NCBI GenBank assembly: GCA_005784505.1
Contig: VCAZ01000238.1
Location: 141,001 to 205,000, forward strand
Reading direction: 5' to 3'
DNA: 64,000 bases
Origin: Bagarius yarrelli
Taxonomy: Eukaryota > Chordata > Actinopteri > Siluriformes > Sisoridae
In this document: positions 12,505 to 23,556 of the stretch, piece by piece
Position numbering within the stretch: position 1 is the first letter of the stretch
Layout: each line of letters starts with the position of its first letter
The notes under the pieces: model-generated
What the model was told of the DNA's origin: nothing
The model's input: the letters and a program-made list of their open reading frames with translations, nothing else
Databases searched by the model: none
Position numbers and translations under genes: made by a program

Positions 12505-15500
12505 TAAACAGATTTAAGGTTGTTACCTAGGAAGTCGTGCAGTCTGATGTTGTCCGCCGGTTTCAGCAGCCCCTCCACCACCAGCTCCTCATACAGCGAC
12601 TCCAGGCTCCTGATGACAGAGTTAAGGAATCATTCTTTAAGGTTTCTGTAGCAGTAGATTGTTTAGAGAAACATGTACATGGACGATTAACTGTGTGATT
12701 TATTGATGGAAGGAGTCTCCAAAAATCCCCACAGAGAACTGAGTCACCTATCAGCTGTCAGGTCTTTGTCTTTCTTTTTCTTCTTTTCACCTTTTGATGC
12801 TTTCTTCTTCTGTTAAGTTAAGGAAACATGTTTTAACCACCAGGTAAGAACGCAGATCTCTACCGAAACAGGAGTGGAAAAAGATCAGGACCTTTCCTCC
12901 AGCCTTGGATTTCCCGCCTTTACCTCCTTCTACGGCTGACTTCCAGTTAGCGAGCTCCTGCCTCATCAGCTCATCCACCTGAACACACAAGCGTAAAGAG
13001 ACGCGTCAGGAGGGTTCCAGTTTTAAAATTTGGTCTAATCTGGACCTGATAAAAAAAAGAAGTTTTGCTTTGACCTGCAGTCGTAGTTCCGCCTCGAGCT
13101 CCTTTCTCTTCTCCTCTTTAATCAGCTCTGCGTCGTGTCTTTGGCTGTAGTTCCTGGACTCGTCCCGGTTTTGCCAGACCTCTGAGTGTAACAGCAAAGA
13201 AAAATCCAAGACACTGAATATACATTAGACATACTATACACACAAGATGGAGCCAAAAGTCTGCGCACCCAAGATAACTATCACACCTATGAGATTCCTT
13301 GCTAAAATTTGGAGACCACAACAGTATAGAAAGTTTCAGAGTCTCCTATTTATTGATCTTCCCTAAAATCTCCAAACTCTGTTTCAGCAATGTTCTGACA
13401 ATGCCTCTGCACACAAAGCTCCTGAGCTCCATGAAGACCTGGGATGTGGAGTAAAAGATCTCCCATACTGAACAGTAACTCTGACTCAAATCTACCTCCT
13501 GGATATCTCAACATCCGTGTCTGTTTTCACTGACGCTTTTATAGAACATTGGAAACAACCATGTTTAGCAAAGAAAAATACCTTTCAGATGGGAAAAGTG
13601 AAGTTTATTATAACAACAAAGTTACACATGAGAGAGATGTTCAACAAGAACATATAGATGAAGGGAGTGGTAGTTCAGTGGTTAAGGCATTGGACTGCTA
13701 ACCAGAAGACTGTGGGTTTAATTCCCAGAACCACGAAGTTACCACTAATGGGCCCCTGAGCAAGGCCCTAGTTGTTCAGATGTTTAAATGAGATAACTAT
13801 GAGTTGCCCTGGATGAGGGAGTCTGCCCAATGCTATACATACATACTTTTCTCATGTAGCATATAAAGATATTGTGTTGCTGTTAATTATAAACTGGTGA
13901 CTCAGTGTAAGTGTGTGTTTGAGTGTGTGTGAACGCGGCTGGTGTTTAGACTCACCTGTAAACATCTTGTGGGCTTTCTGAAGCTCAGGCAGAAACTCAG
14001 ACGGCAACAACTTCAGTCCAGAATCCTAAATATCACAACACACCCCCTGTTCACCATATAGTGCACTAGTCTCTGTGAAAAAGTGACCTGTGATGTGATC
14101 AGGTGACGTCTGTAAAGTTAAGATGTTTGTGTGTTAAAATCAGCGTGTTTCTCTGTTTGTACCTCTTCTTCTCCTTTCCCTTTCTCCTTTTTCTCCTTGT
14201 CTTTCTCTTTGCCTTTCTTTGCCTCTTTTTCTTTTAGTTTTTTGGGGTCGTCCTCCTCTTCCTGAGCCGCCAGCTCTTCCATCAGCTGACATCAGTTCAA
14301 AATCATACAAATTCAATTCAAAGATAAAATGATTCAAATTGTTGATACAAAAACAACTGGACAGAATTAGATTCCCAGATCAATGATTTAATATTTGTAA
14401 TTTCTGGAGAATGTGACTGTAAGAACACCTTCATCCGGCCACCAGAGGGCGCCGTCGCCCGAGTATTGACAGCTCTTCTTCTACTCCAGGTCAAAGGTCA
14501 TAGGTGGGGTATTTAAGTTGAGCACATGGCCTACTATGGTGTGTAGTATTGTTTGTTTGTCACAGCATACTAGCGTTCATGCCATTGTTATCGTCGTCAT
14601 TGTTTTCCCGGCTTTTCGACTACCCTTTTGTTTATCGGACTTTGCGCTTGTCTAACGTTTGGATTGTTTGCTTGATTACTGGTTTTGATCTTCGTGGTAC
14701 CGACTACTGCCTACTCTTTGGATTTTGTCTTTGCCTTGCCCTACTGCTCATTAAAAACCATTACTCTGCATTATGGATCCCTCTCCGTCTGGTTCATCAC
14801 AGAATACTACACGCCATAGTAGGCCATGTGCTCAACTTAAATACCCCACCTATGACCTTTGACCTGGAGTAGAAGAAGAGCTGTCAATACTGGACTGGTG
14901 GCCGGATGAAGGTGTTTCTTACAGTGACACAATTTAGTTCAGAGGAAATGATTCAATATCTGATCATTCCAATAAATCTGACAAAAGTTTGTTTGATTCA
15001 GTTTATAAGGCAATGACATCTTATAGTAAATGATTCAATATTTGGTCATTCTAGTGATTCTGAAACATTGTGATTTGATTCAGTTAACTAGGGTAGTGAT
15101 TCAATATTTAACAAATCCAATGAATTTGACTCTGAATATGATTCAGTTCATATAGCAATAATTTTATATTTGACAATTTGACTAAATCATTGAATTGTTG
15201 CACTTCCCAAAGACAATGAGTCAAAAATTTACACAGTTCTAGTGAGTCGAAAACAATATAATTCGATTCAGTTCATAATTCATGTTATAATTCCATTGTA
15301 ATGTAACAATTTTATTGAATCTGCTTCAATTCGATTCGATTCCTAAGGCAACAGTTAGATATTTGATTAGTTAGACATTAATACAATATGATTCACTTCA
15401 GTTAAATTGATTCATTCCTTAAATCAACACATACTTTAATGTAGATAATTAATAAGATGTTTATACGGCTGAGCTCCAGGCTGTTATTAACACTGTACAC

Positions 15501-18500
15501 ACCAACACACTTACTGGACGGTTTGTAAAGCTCTGATTTACCTGCTCAGGTGTTTTATTAGCGAAAAGAACAGCTGATCCGCCCTCTTCCACATTCGGAT
15601 ATTCGGGAAAAGACCCAGTTGCGTCACTGCACACACAAACATTTAACACACAGAAATCATGACGCACATGATTTATTGTAGACTTTGTGAGATCTGATCA
15701 CGCACTGGCACTCGATGAACCACTGTCTGATCTGATCCTTCATTATTTCCTTCATGTCAGGACCCTCAGTGTCCCGCAGGCTCTCGAGGATGGAGACCAG
15801 GGCTTTCTGATAATCCTCTTCGTGCTCCACCTGCCTGCTCCTCCGCTCAGACTTCTTGTCTTCAGCAAGGACTACAGCGGGGCATAAGTGGGACTGACCA
15901 GGTTTAATGGACTACAGAGAGAGAGAGGGAGAGAGTCAGAAAGTGAGAAAAAGACAAGGAAAGAGAGAAATACATATATATAAAAGAAAAGATGGTCAAA
16001 GAAAGATAGAGACAGACAGAAAAACAGTGAGACAGTGAGGGGGTACAGAAAGAGAGAGAAATAGAGAGTGGGAGAGAAAAAAGAGAAAGAAAGAAAGAAA
16101 GAAAGAAAGAAAATAAAGAATAAAAGAAAGAAAGAAAACATCTGCTGTCACAGATACACACACATTTTATTACTATATGGGCAAATTAGATTTTCTTGTC
16201 TTATTTATTTAAATAAACAAATAAATTATCCATGCGTATGAATGTTCCTTTAATGTTCTTTATCACATATAATAAAACAATAACAATAAAATAACTAAAA
16301 GCAACAATAAATCATTTGGAAGGTTTATAGCACAATGATGATGGCTGAAGAATAATAACCTTTATATAATTCAAAAACAGCTTTAACTTCAGCTCACCAT
16401 TCCCAGATACATCATCTCTTCCTCCCGCTCCTGCTTCGTCCTCTTCCTCTGTGTGTAACCTTTCCACACCTTCAGAGACGGAGAGAAAGTGCAGATCAAA
16501 CCTTCATGCAGCTCTCGAAATCCTCTCTGGTGTACCGTTTGGTGTGAAACACATGGCTGAACTTCACCACCTTCTGGATCTTGACCGCAGCCTTTCCCTC
16601 TGTAGCTTCGGTGTCCTTGTCCTTAGTTTTTTTCTGTCTCTCCTCCTCCCTGCGGATCTCACGCAGGATACTGGTCCTCAGGCGACCTTGCCTCGCTCTC
16701 TCTGACACCTGGATGATCTTGACCGCCTCCTCCAGACTGAGGACGCGTGCCGTGGGGGGCTAAAAGCAATACCAGAGGTTGGGAATCTGCGCGAGTGCGA
16801 GATTAATGGTGAAAAGAAAAAAAAGAGAGAAAGAGAGAGAATATTTTTCTACACACTGTTGGTTTTTCCACCGTTTCCTTGGGTCCCAGGATGCGGCGGA
16901 GGACGGCGGCTCGCTCCTGCAGCAATTTACGTCGCTCGCTAATAAAGTACTTCGGGATTGGAATCTCGAGATCTGCCTACAAACAAAGCAAAAAAAGATC
17001 TAGTCCACTGTGAGCACTTCCATATAAGGAAAGTCCCTAGTCTCGTTGATTGGCTACTGGACGTACAGGTTTATATTCCACCTGATTAGCTTACAGACTT
17101 ATTTTCTTCCACACTATTTAATGGATGTTGATTGCTTCACTTTTATGTTTTGATAGAAAGTCATTCCAAAACAAGATCAGTCTAGGCATTTAATTAAGTA
17201 AAAGGAGGAGGAGTTAGAGGCGTGTGCTCCTCTGAGCCGACACGCTGCAATGGATGAGCTGCATTATTGGAAGTTTCAGCTCCCTGATACTGCTTTTTTT
17301 TATTTTTTTTATTTTTTTTATTTTTAGTTGTTGACTGCAGTCAGTGCAAATCCGTGGTTGCCATTTCCCTACTAACTCCTCATATACACACTATTTATGT
17401 TATTTTAATTCTTCTTGCCAATTTATATCTTATTGTTACTACTTGGGCTTTTTAAAATGGCTCCTCTCAAACTGCGCTCTGTGCCGGAAGCTCCGCCTAC
17501 TGATGTCATTTAAACGAGCCATGAACACAGCTGATTAATTATAAAAATAATTTACATTTCCGTTACATTTACATTTCCGTTAAACTGAAATAAAACCTGA
17601 TTCTTATATCTCAGGATCATATCTGTGATGAGGAACACACAGGTGTCAGTTTCAAATCCTGGATGATGTCATCCAGGTAATGGTACTCTGAGTACTCCTT
17701 CTCCACCATCTCGTTTTTCAACTCCAGCACGCGTCCGATCACGGCGTCTAACACATCGCGGATCAGCCTCCGCTTCTGTGGCTGGACCATCTGATCGTAG
17801 GCTTCCTCCAGCTGCTTGAAGATTCGGACGTAGCGCACGTACAGAGCAGCGAGGCGCTGGAAGAACACCACACGGTCTCTCTCGGGCCGTGGAGGCTCGG
17901 TGGGAAGCTCCTGGATCAGAAGATCGCTGAGTTCCTCATGAGCTTCAGTCCACAGTTTGTTATATGTGCTGAAGTCAACAAAACACACTTTAGTATAAAA
18001 ACTAAAGAAAAAAGAAACATTTTAATGGAAATGATGAATGAATAACTTTTTCTAAGAAAAACAAAAGAAAGATAAAGAAAATATTACATTTATAATAATT
18101 AATGTTATTAGAGGTTGTAATTGGGAATTGGTGTGGGTGGGGTGGAGACAGCCGGGGTGGGTTGGATTTTTGGTGTGCTGGGGTTGACTGTGATGGTTAA
18201 ATCGGGTGTTTAGGGCAGCCTGGGGGTATTAGGGTTAATTGGGGTGCAATTTTGGGGTATTAGCTCATTTGGATATTTGGGGTTGGTGAGGGTGGGTCAC
18301 ATTTATCTCTGTTATACAACTGAGCAATTAGGGGTTAAAGGTCAGAGACCCAACAGTGGTATTTGGTCAAACCCACAATCTTCAGGTTGGTAGTCAAACA
18401 CCTTAACCATGTGCCACCACTTCCCCCAGTTAGGGGTTAGTTTGGCATGCTGGTGTTGATTTTATTTACATTTAATACTTGTGTAATAGTTGATTTTATT

Positions 18501-18763
18501 TACATTTAATGATTGTGTATAAATAAAATCAACTGCTTATCATTTTAAAATAAATGAATAAATAAAAAGTTGATGACTTTCATTAGTAAAGGAACAGAAT
18601 TCATCATTAGAGAATTTGATGTGGTGAAACATCACACACTTTACACACTTCACACACTTTACACACTTTACGCACTTCACACACTTCTCAGTCAGGGAAT
18701 TCTTTTATTCTCATAAATGTAATAAAGTTGAAAAGCTCGGTATGTAACTGACCTGTGAGACAT
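8725..18763 (-). CDS. iqca1: IQ and AAA domain-containing protein 1 / dynein regulatory complex subunit 11, complete
   Basis: Nineteen coding exons join in frame: 18753-18763, 17641-17968, 16857-16976 (end could be 16872), 16571-16759, 16398-16469, 15706-15893, 15542-15626, 14163-14285, 13956-14025, 13075-13181, 12892-12978, 12748-12809, 12527-12609, 11813-11920, 11450-11649, 11113-11199, 10850-11027, 9777-10015 and 8725-8844. The product is about 818 residues, close to mammalian IQCA1. Residues 1-240 are the conserved N-terminal part; an IQ motif (KIQKVWKGYTQRKR) spans exons 4-5 near residue 212. A Lys/Glu-rich charged linker follows. The AAA module starts near 555, with P-loop GPSGVGKK (563-570), a Walker-B-like strand VVWIGNAE (620-627) and a sensor-like IIGTTNN. 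The C-terminus is lysine-rich. The family protein sits in the nexin-dynein regulatory complex of motile cilia. The P-loop Thr/Ser is Lys and the Walker B acidic residue is lost, so ATP hydrolysis is doubtful. The upstream region carries ciliary-type sites. Confidence 0.93.
10444..10798 (+). mobile_element. Mariner/Tc1-like transposon remnant in iqca1 intron 17
   Basis: Near-perfect inverted ends (ACAGGGTGTCCCATAAGTTT at left; its mirror at right ending ACTCCCTGTA) are next to TA dinucleotides. Between them are fragments like the C-terminal part of a DD34D transposase (DFTPPDVYLW, then NHLKERITNAI) in shifted frames. Internally deleted and dead. A GAGAA pentanucleotide run (10691-10755) has expanded inside it. 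Confidence 0.75.
11658..12500. repeat. GA tract and CT-rich low-complexity blocks flanking iqca1 exon 14
   Basis: A (GA)n run at 11660-11700 and a 480-base CT-rich stretch at 12010-12500 lie in the introns either side of exon 14. The Ser/Leu/Pro-rich frame in the second block is an artefact. Confidence 0.9.
13250..13560. mobile_element. Non-autonomous DNA transposon fragment
   Basis: It begins CCAAAAGTCTGCGCACCC, resembling the terminal sequence of the element at 52051-52821, and contains the ACAATGCCTCTGCACAC / TCCATGAAGACCTGG text shared in diverged form with the copies at 59633 and 62558. Lies in iqca1 intron 9. Confidence 0.45.
13664..13856 (+). mobile_element. SINE, near full length
   Basis: A tRNA-like head (GTGGTAGTTCAGTGGTTAAG, then GTGGGTTTAATTCCCAGAAC with an A-box/B-box order) is followed by GGGCCCCTGAGCAAGG and a tail resembling the common CTCTGGATAAGGGCGTCTGC ending. 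Diverged. Lies in iqca1 intron 9. Confidence 0.75.
14412..14932. mobile_element. Foldback element with about 130-bp inverted arms
   Basis: The left arm (14412-14548) and right arm (14803-14932) are near-identical inverted copies, starting ACTGTAAGAACACCTTCATC and ending with its mirror. The 250-base loop between them has a frame of no recognisable homology and an LTR-like tail ending CTGGTTCATCACAG. Left and right arms differ by a short GC-rich segment (GGGCGCCGTCGCCC) present only at left. Lies in iqca1 intron 7. Confidence 0.8.
14935..15420. repeat. Degenerate tandem array with a GATTCAATATTTGATCATTC core
   Basis: Diverged copies of a unit of roughly 60-75 bases recur (GATTCAATATTTG, then TGATTCAGTTCATA-like segments). 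Similar text at 14300-14400 on the other side of the foldback element suggests the foldback inserted into this array. Confidence 0.55.
15915..16140. repeat. GA/GAAA-rich low-complexity tract in iqca1 intron 5
   Basis: A purine-rich tract ending in a pure (GAAA)n run. The Phe/Ser-rich minus-strand frames are artefacts. Confidence 0.9.
18308..18428 (-). mobile_element. SINE fragment
   Basis: Minus-strand reading gives GTGGTTAAGGTGTTTGACTA and a box-B-like segment, as in the copy at 13664. Lies in iqca1 intron 1. Confidence 0.6.
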
Positions 18764-18869
18764 CGCGCGCGCGCTCGGAATATGTCTGTTTTTTTCTCGC
18801 TGTTTTTATTCCAAAGCCGTAAAAACAAAGAGGACAGAAAAAAATTTACTGTCCAGCTGTCAACTGTGT

Positions 18870-18883
18870 GTGTCCATAGCAAC
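18870..18883. promoter_or_regulatory. X-box-like RFX site upstream of iqca1
   Basis: GTGTCCATAGCAAC: the right half (AGCAAC) fits the RFX consensus exactly and the left half differs at two positions. It lies 107 bases upstream of the iqca1 ATG, where ciliary genes usually carry X-boxes. Confidence 0.5.
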
Positions 18884-18942
18884 GAGACACGCATGCGCAC
18901 AAACAGGTGCGTCAATCAGCGGTCCAGCAGTGTGAAACGGGT

Positions 18943-18954
18943 TGCGCATGCGCA
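18943..18954. promoter_or_regulatory. NRF1 palindrome upstream of iqca1
   Basis: TGCGCATGCGCA is the full NRF1 palindrome. A second, partial one (CGCATGCGCA) lies at 18890. Both are within 200 bases of the start codon, suggesting a TATA-less promoter. Confidence 0.55.
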
Positions 18955-19299
18955 GATTGCCAACCGTCACAAACAACTGCTGTTATAATAATAATAATAA
19001 TAACAATAATAATAACAGCGAATTAGATCGTCTAAAGCAAACATTAAATAATGTGTTAAAGAATGTTAGGTATGTAATTTTAGCCTAGACAACATTTCTG
19101 ATTGAAGATGTTATTTATGTCGCCTGCACACTTTATGTTTTCGTCTATATTTGTATGCAAAAATGTATATTTATTTATCATTTTTTAAATATTTATTCTA
19201 TTCGTCAGGTAGTCCTGTTTAAATTGATTTTCTATCACCGGGTGCCAAAACTTTTGCATACAGTTATAGGTTATGTTACATAATTAGATTATTTGATAG

Positions 19300-19760
19300 A
19301 ACGGGTTTGATGATGGTGATGAAGATGATGATAAAAATTATGAAGAATAAAATGCTGTGATGGTGATGTTGATGATGATGACAATGATGACGACGATGAT
19401 GATGATAATGATGGTGATGATGATGGTGATAATAATGAGGATGATAATGTTGATGGTGATGATGAATAAGATGATGATGAAAAATCAAATGCTGTGATGA
19501 TGGTGATGATGATGATTATGATGGTGATGATGATTATGATAAAAATTATGAAGAATAAAATGCTGTAATGGTGATGATGATGATGATGACAACAATGTTA
19601 ATGATAATAATGATGATGACGGCGTTGATGATGATGGTGGTGATAATAATGACGATGATGATGACGGCGATGACGATGATGATGATGACTACGGTGATGA
19701 TGATGATGATGATAATGACGATGCACATTCTGATAGTGGTTGTGAAGTTATTGATGATGT
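19300..19760. repeat. GAT-rich trinucleotide block, copy A
   Basis: Imperfect (GATGAT)n with interspersed GGTGAT and GAATAAAATGCTGTGATG segments. It is homologous in detail, flank included, to 24284-24720. His- or Met-rich frames here are artefacts. Confidence 0.9.
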
Positions 19761-19799
19761 GTAAATAAATGATTACTAGCGTAAACTACACGCTAGTGT

Positions 19800-20580
19800 C
19801 TGAAAAATCAGACACTGGCGTGTAAAATAAAGATTTGTTGCCTGAAAAATAAAGATTTGTTGCCATTTAAAATTTTTAACAAAAGTCATTAATAAACTTG
19901 ATCTCACGTGGGCCACAAAAGCAGTTTCATATTTCCGCCACTATATGTCACTAAATGATGAGTTCAGCCGGAATGTTAGAAAAGCAGAATAATAAGAATA
20001 GTATTATAGATAAATTAGTCAGATATAATATTTCTCTGTGTCGATATAAAGTTATAACTCTGAAGATTTTTTTAATTATTTAAATGAGTTTTGAATAGTT
20101 TAATTTGTAAAGAATTTTAATTATAGCTCATCGCTGTGTGTCTCACGGGTTTAAGCTAATATTAATCATGGGGTGCCAATAATTTTGATCTTATTTCATC
20201 AAATGTCCAAAACGTCAAAAATTATTTATAAAAAAGTTTTGTATATTTGCTCGTTAATAAATAACAAACTGTAATTATTAATAATTTATTTAACAGCACG
20301 ACATATAGGTTTTATAGCGATGAATTAATGTGCTTAAATCCAGATTTATATAAAGGGGAGGTGAACAGAAGGCTTAGAGAGGTCATAAGACTCCTAAACA
20401 CACACACACACACACACACACACATGCATACGCATTTAATATATAAATCCATCGAAACTTCTAAACTGGCTCCTTTTTCTCGTCGTGAACGCGTCGCAAC
20501 AGGAGCGCGCATCCAGTCTTTACGCGGGAGCGCGCGTTTTAAAAACTTATATTTCCACTGGGATAAAAGCGGGAAAAGAC
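19800..20580. other. Intergenic AT-rich DNA with a short CA repeat
   Basis: Nothing coding is seen. A (CA)n run lies at 20398-20423. The last 120 bases are CpG-richer. Confidence 0.5.
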
Positions 20581-20594
20581 ACTTTTTAACGAAA

Positions 20595-21475
20595 AAAGGA
20601 ACATAAGAGAGAGGAGGAAAAAAGAGAGGGAGAAAGAAGAGAGGGACAAAGAAGAGAGGGAGAAATAAGAGAAAGGAGAAATAAGAGAGAGGAGAAGTAA
20701 GAAAGAGGAGAAATAAGATAGAGAAGAAATGAGAGAGGGAGAAATAAGAGAGAGGGGAAGTAAGAAAGAGGAGAAATAAGATAGAGAAGAAATAAGAGAG
20801 GGAGAAATAAGAGAGAGGAGAAGTAGGAAAGAGGAGAAATAAGATAGAGAAGAAATAAGAGAGGAGAAGAAATAAGAGAGGAGGAAGAAGAGAAGAAATA
20901 AGAGAGTAGAAAAATAAGAGAGGAGAAATAGAATAGAGAAAGATAGAGAAGAAATGAGAGAGGGAGAAATAAGAGAGAGGAGAAGTAAGAAAGAGGAGAA
21001 ATAAGATAGAAGATAGAGAGAAATAAGAGAGGGAGAAAGAGAATAAGAGAGAGGAGAAGAGAGAGAGAGAAGTAAGAAAGAGGAGAAATAAGATAGAGAA
21101 GAAATAAGAGAGGGAGAAATAAGAGAGAGGAGAAGTAAGAAAGAGGAGAAATAAGATAGAGAAGAAATAAGAGAGGGAGAAATAAGAGAGGGAGAAAGAA
21201 ATAAGAGAGAGGAGAAATAAGATAGAGAAGAAATGAGAGAGGGAGAAATAAGAGAGAGGAGAAGTAAGAAAGAGGAAAGAGAGAAATAAGATGGAGAAGA
21301 ATAAGAGAGGGAGAAATAAGAAAGAGGAGAAGTAAGAAAGAGGAGAAATAAGATAGAGAAGAAATAAGAGAGGGAGAAATAAGAGAGAGGAGAAGTAAGA
21401 AAGAGGAGAAATAAGAGAGAAGTAAGGGGGGGATAAGAGAAAGGAGAAATAAGAGAGAGGAGAGGGATGGTTTCA
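20595..21475. repeat. Purine-only minisatellite (GAGAAATAAGAGAGAGGAGA)n
   Basis: Nearly 900 bases of purine-rich imperfect tandem repeat with a unit of about 40-60 bases (GAGAAATAAG, AGGAGAAGTAAGAAAG, GATAGAGAAG). The 399-codon Leu/Ser/Phe frame on the minus strand is an artefact of this composition. It ends about 170 bases upstream of the alkal TATA box. Confidence 0.95.
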
Positions 21476-21648
21476 GAAAGAGGGGGCTCGTGTCATCAAA
21501 GAAGAAAAAAAGGACATAATATAAAAAAAATAAAAAAAAAGAAGAGGAAAAAAGGGAAAAAAACAAATGAAGGGTAAAATAAGTCCGCGTCTCCTGCCAC
21601 CCACCCGAAATCGATTGCGTTACATCCACAAATCTCCCCAGTTTGACG

Positions 21649-21655
21649 TATAAAA
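21649..21655 (+). promoter_or_regulatory. TATA box of the alkal gene
   Basis: TATAAAA in a CpG-bearing context between the purine minisatellite and a candidate non-coding exon ending at 21773. A start near 21680 would be expected. Confidence 0.5.
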
Positions 21656-21679
21656 CAGGACGCATGGTGTGCGCGAGTG

Positions 21680-21773
21680 GAGTGTGTTCTCCAGAGTCGG
21701 ACAGGAATACACACCTATATACACACACACACACGCGCACACACACACGCACCACCAGCCGCTGCCAAGAGGT
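21680..21773 (+). other. Probable non-coding first exon of the alkal gene
   Basis: It starts about 30 bases after the TATA box and ends before a strong donor (GAGGT then GTAAGTG, donor from 21774). It would splice to the acceptor TTTATCAG at 23537-23544, giving 12 more untranslated bases before the ATG. Confidence 0.4.
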
Positions 21774-21966
21774 GTAAGTGTGCACTTTTTAATGATCAAA
21801 GTTGTTTGCAAATGTTTTCGTTTCTTTTTTTTTTTCCTGTTATAATTTACGCGCGCGTGTGTGATTTATGCAACACATTCGGTTGTGTTTTAACACCACA
21901 ACCGTGCGGATCTGTGTTAATCTGGACTTATGATAAGACTATTACTTATTATAACCCATCATATGT

Positions 21967-21969
21967 GCC

Positions 21970-22009
<40 letters not shown>

Positions 22010-22118
22010 GTTATTATTATTATTGTTGTTTATTGTTTATTGTTATTATTATTTATAATAATAATAATTATTATTATTATTGTTGTTTATAATAATAATA
22101 ATTATTATTAGTATTATA

Positions 22119-22151
<33 letters not shown>
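21967..22151. repeat. (ATT)n / (ATA)n microsatellite
   Basis: A long (ATT)n run is followed by TAATAATAAT segments that are its inverse complement, so the block can fold on itself. Lies in alkal intron 1 if the non-coding exon is real. Confidence 0.9.
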
Positions 22152-22152
<1 letters not shown>

Positions 22153-22169
22153 TGGTGTTGATGTTTATT

Positions 22170-23320
22170 TAGTGTGAGATAGAATCGATTCAGTTCTTTT
22201 GAAAAAGTCGACTCAATACAGTAATTAAATGCAAGTAAATGAAATGAAACACTGGGTAATTCAGTGTTAATAATCCACCACCGCTGAAGGTGTTCAATCT
22301 GGGCTGTTGGTGTCAATTAGTGTAAGATTCATGAATCGATTCAGTTCTTTTAGGAACTGAGTTTATAGGGGCGAAGGGTGTTACAGCGTTTCAGGGTTTA
22401 ATCTGGTTTAAGAGGCGATTCATAAACACTAGAGGTGGTAATTTCGTGCTGATGGTGTTAAATCAGTATCAGATTTAAGAATCGATTCAGTTTCCACGAG
22501 AGAGTCGACTTTAGGGAGTCATTAAAATGCAGGCAAAACTGAGAGGAAAATAATTGAACATTATCACTCGTTCATTCGATACCGCTGTTGTTATTTATTT
22601 ATCCGGTATCGAATTTAAGAATCGTTTCAGTTCTTATAAAATCGGAACTTTTCCTCACGGCACAGTGTTAATTCGGGTTTAAGAGGCGATTCATAAACAC
22701 TATAGGTGGCAATTTCGTGCTGTTGGTGTTACATCAGTATTTGAATCGATTCATTTGTTTAAAAGAGTCGATTCTGGCCAGTTATTAAATTCGATATTAA
22801 ATGCAGGTAAATTTGAGAGAAAATTAATTCAAAACTGTCAGTGTTAATGTAACACATGGGTATTAAAGTGTTTGGGTTATTTATAAACACTTAGTGTGTA
22901 CATTTAGTGTTGTTGATATAAAAATCAGTAGAAGAAATTAGAATCGGTTCAGTTCTTTTAGGAGAATCGACACGAACTGATTCAAGGGATTTAACTCAAC
23001 ACTGTTAGTGTTCAACAGTGCTCATGCAAAATTAATTGCTGATTCATCAACAAAGTTGCTGTAAATTCAGTCTAAGATATAAGAATCGATTCAGTTGTTT
23101 CAAAAGAGTCGAATAAATGAAATGAAACACTGCTAATAGCAGTTTGAGAGTTGATTCATCACAGCTGGAGGTGTTGATTCAGTGCTGTTACTAATCATTA
23201 TGTCGTCAGTGTTAATGCAGTGTTCTGTTCATTAACATTAAACACTAATTAATTCAGTGTTGTTGCCATTTATTCGGTATCAGAAGAATAAAAAAATCGA
23301 TTCAGTTCCTTTACTGATGA
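22170..23320 (+). repeat. Degenerate array with GAATCGATTCAGTTCTTTT core
   Basis: At least eight diverged copies of a core (AGAATCGATTCAGTTCTTTT and variants) occur near 22180, 22330, 22480, 22620, 22745, 22945, 23090 and 23297, spaced about 120-200 bases. Companion segments AGAGTCGACT, ATTAAATGCAGGTAAA and GAAATGAAACACTG recur with them. The core contains the palindrome GAATCGATTC. Confidence 0.75.
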
Positions 23321-23556
23321 ACGAATACAGTGGAGGCTGTTTAAACCAAATCTGATGTTTTTATGCAAATAAATAGGTTTTTTTTAATTACAGAACCTTT
23401 TTTTGCCCTTGTCGAGTGTCTGGTTAATTAACTCCACTTTTAACCCTTTAAAAATCAGTTAGTTTTGACGTGGTAGGATTTAAAAACAGATTTTTGTATA
23501 AAGATGTCTTGACTGGATTCTGTGTGTGTGTGTTTGTTTATCAGGCTGAAAAAGTC

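Noticed and set aside
12008..12517. 169-codon Leu/Ser/Pro frame
   Set aside because: Read from CT-rich low-complexity DNA inside iqca1 intron 13; no domain, no splice context.
13664..13740. tRNA gene
   Set aside because: Has tRNA-like promoter boxes but no full cloverleaf, and continues into a SINE body.
14549..14872. 107-codon plus-strand frame
   Set aside because: Sits in the loop and right arm of the foldback element; no protein family recognised.
20586..21785. 399-codon minus-strand frame rich in Leu, Ser, Phe
   Set aside because: Lies almost wholly in a purine minisatellite, so the complement has few stops by composition; the repeat unit explains the peptide.
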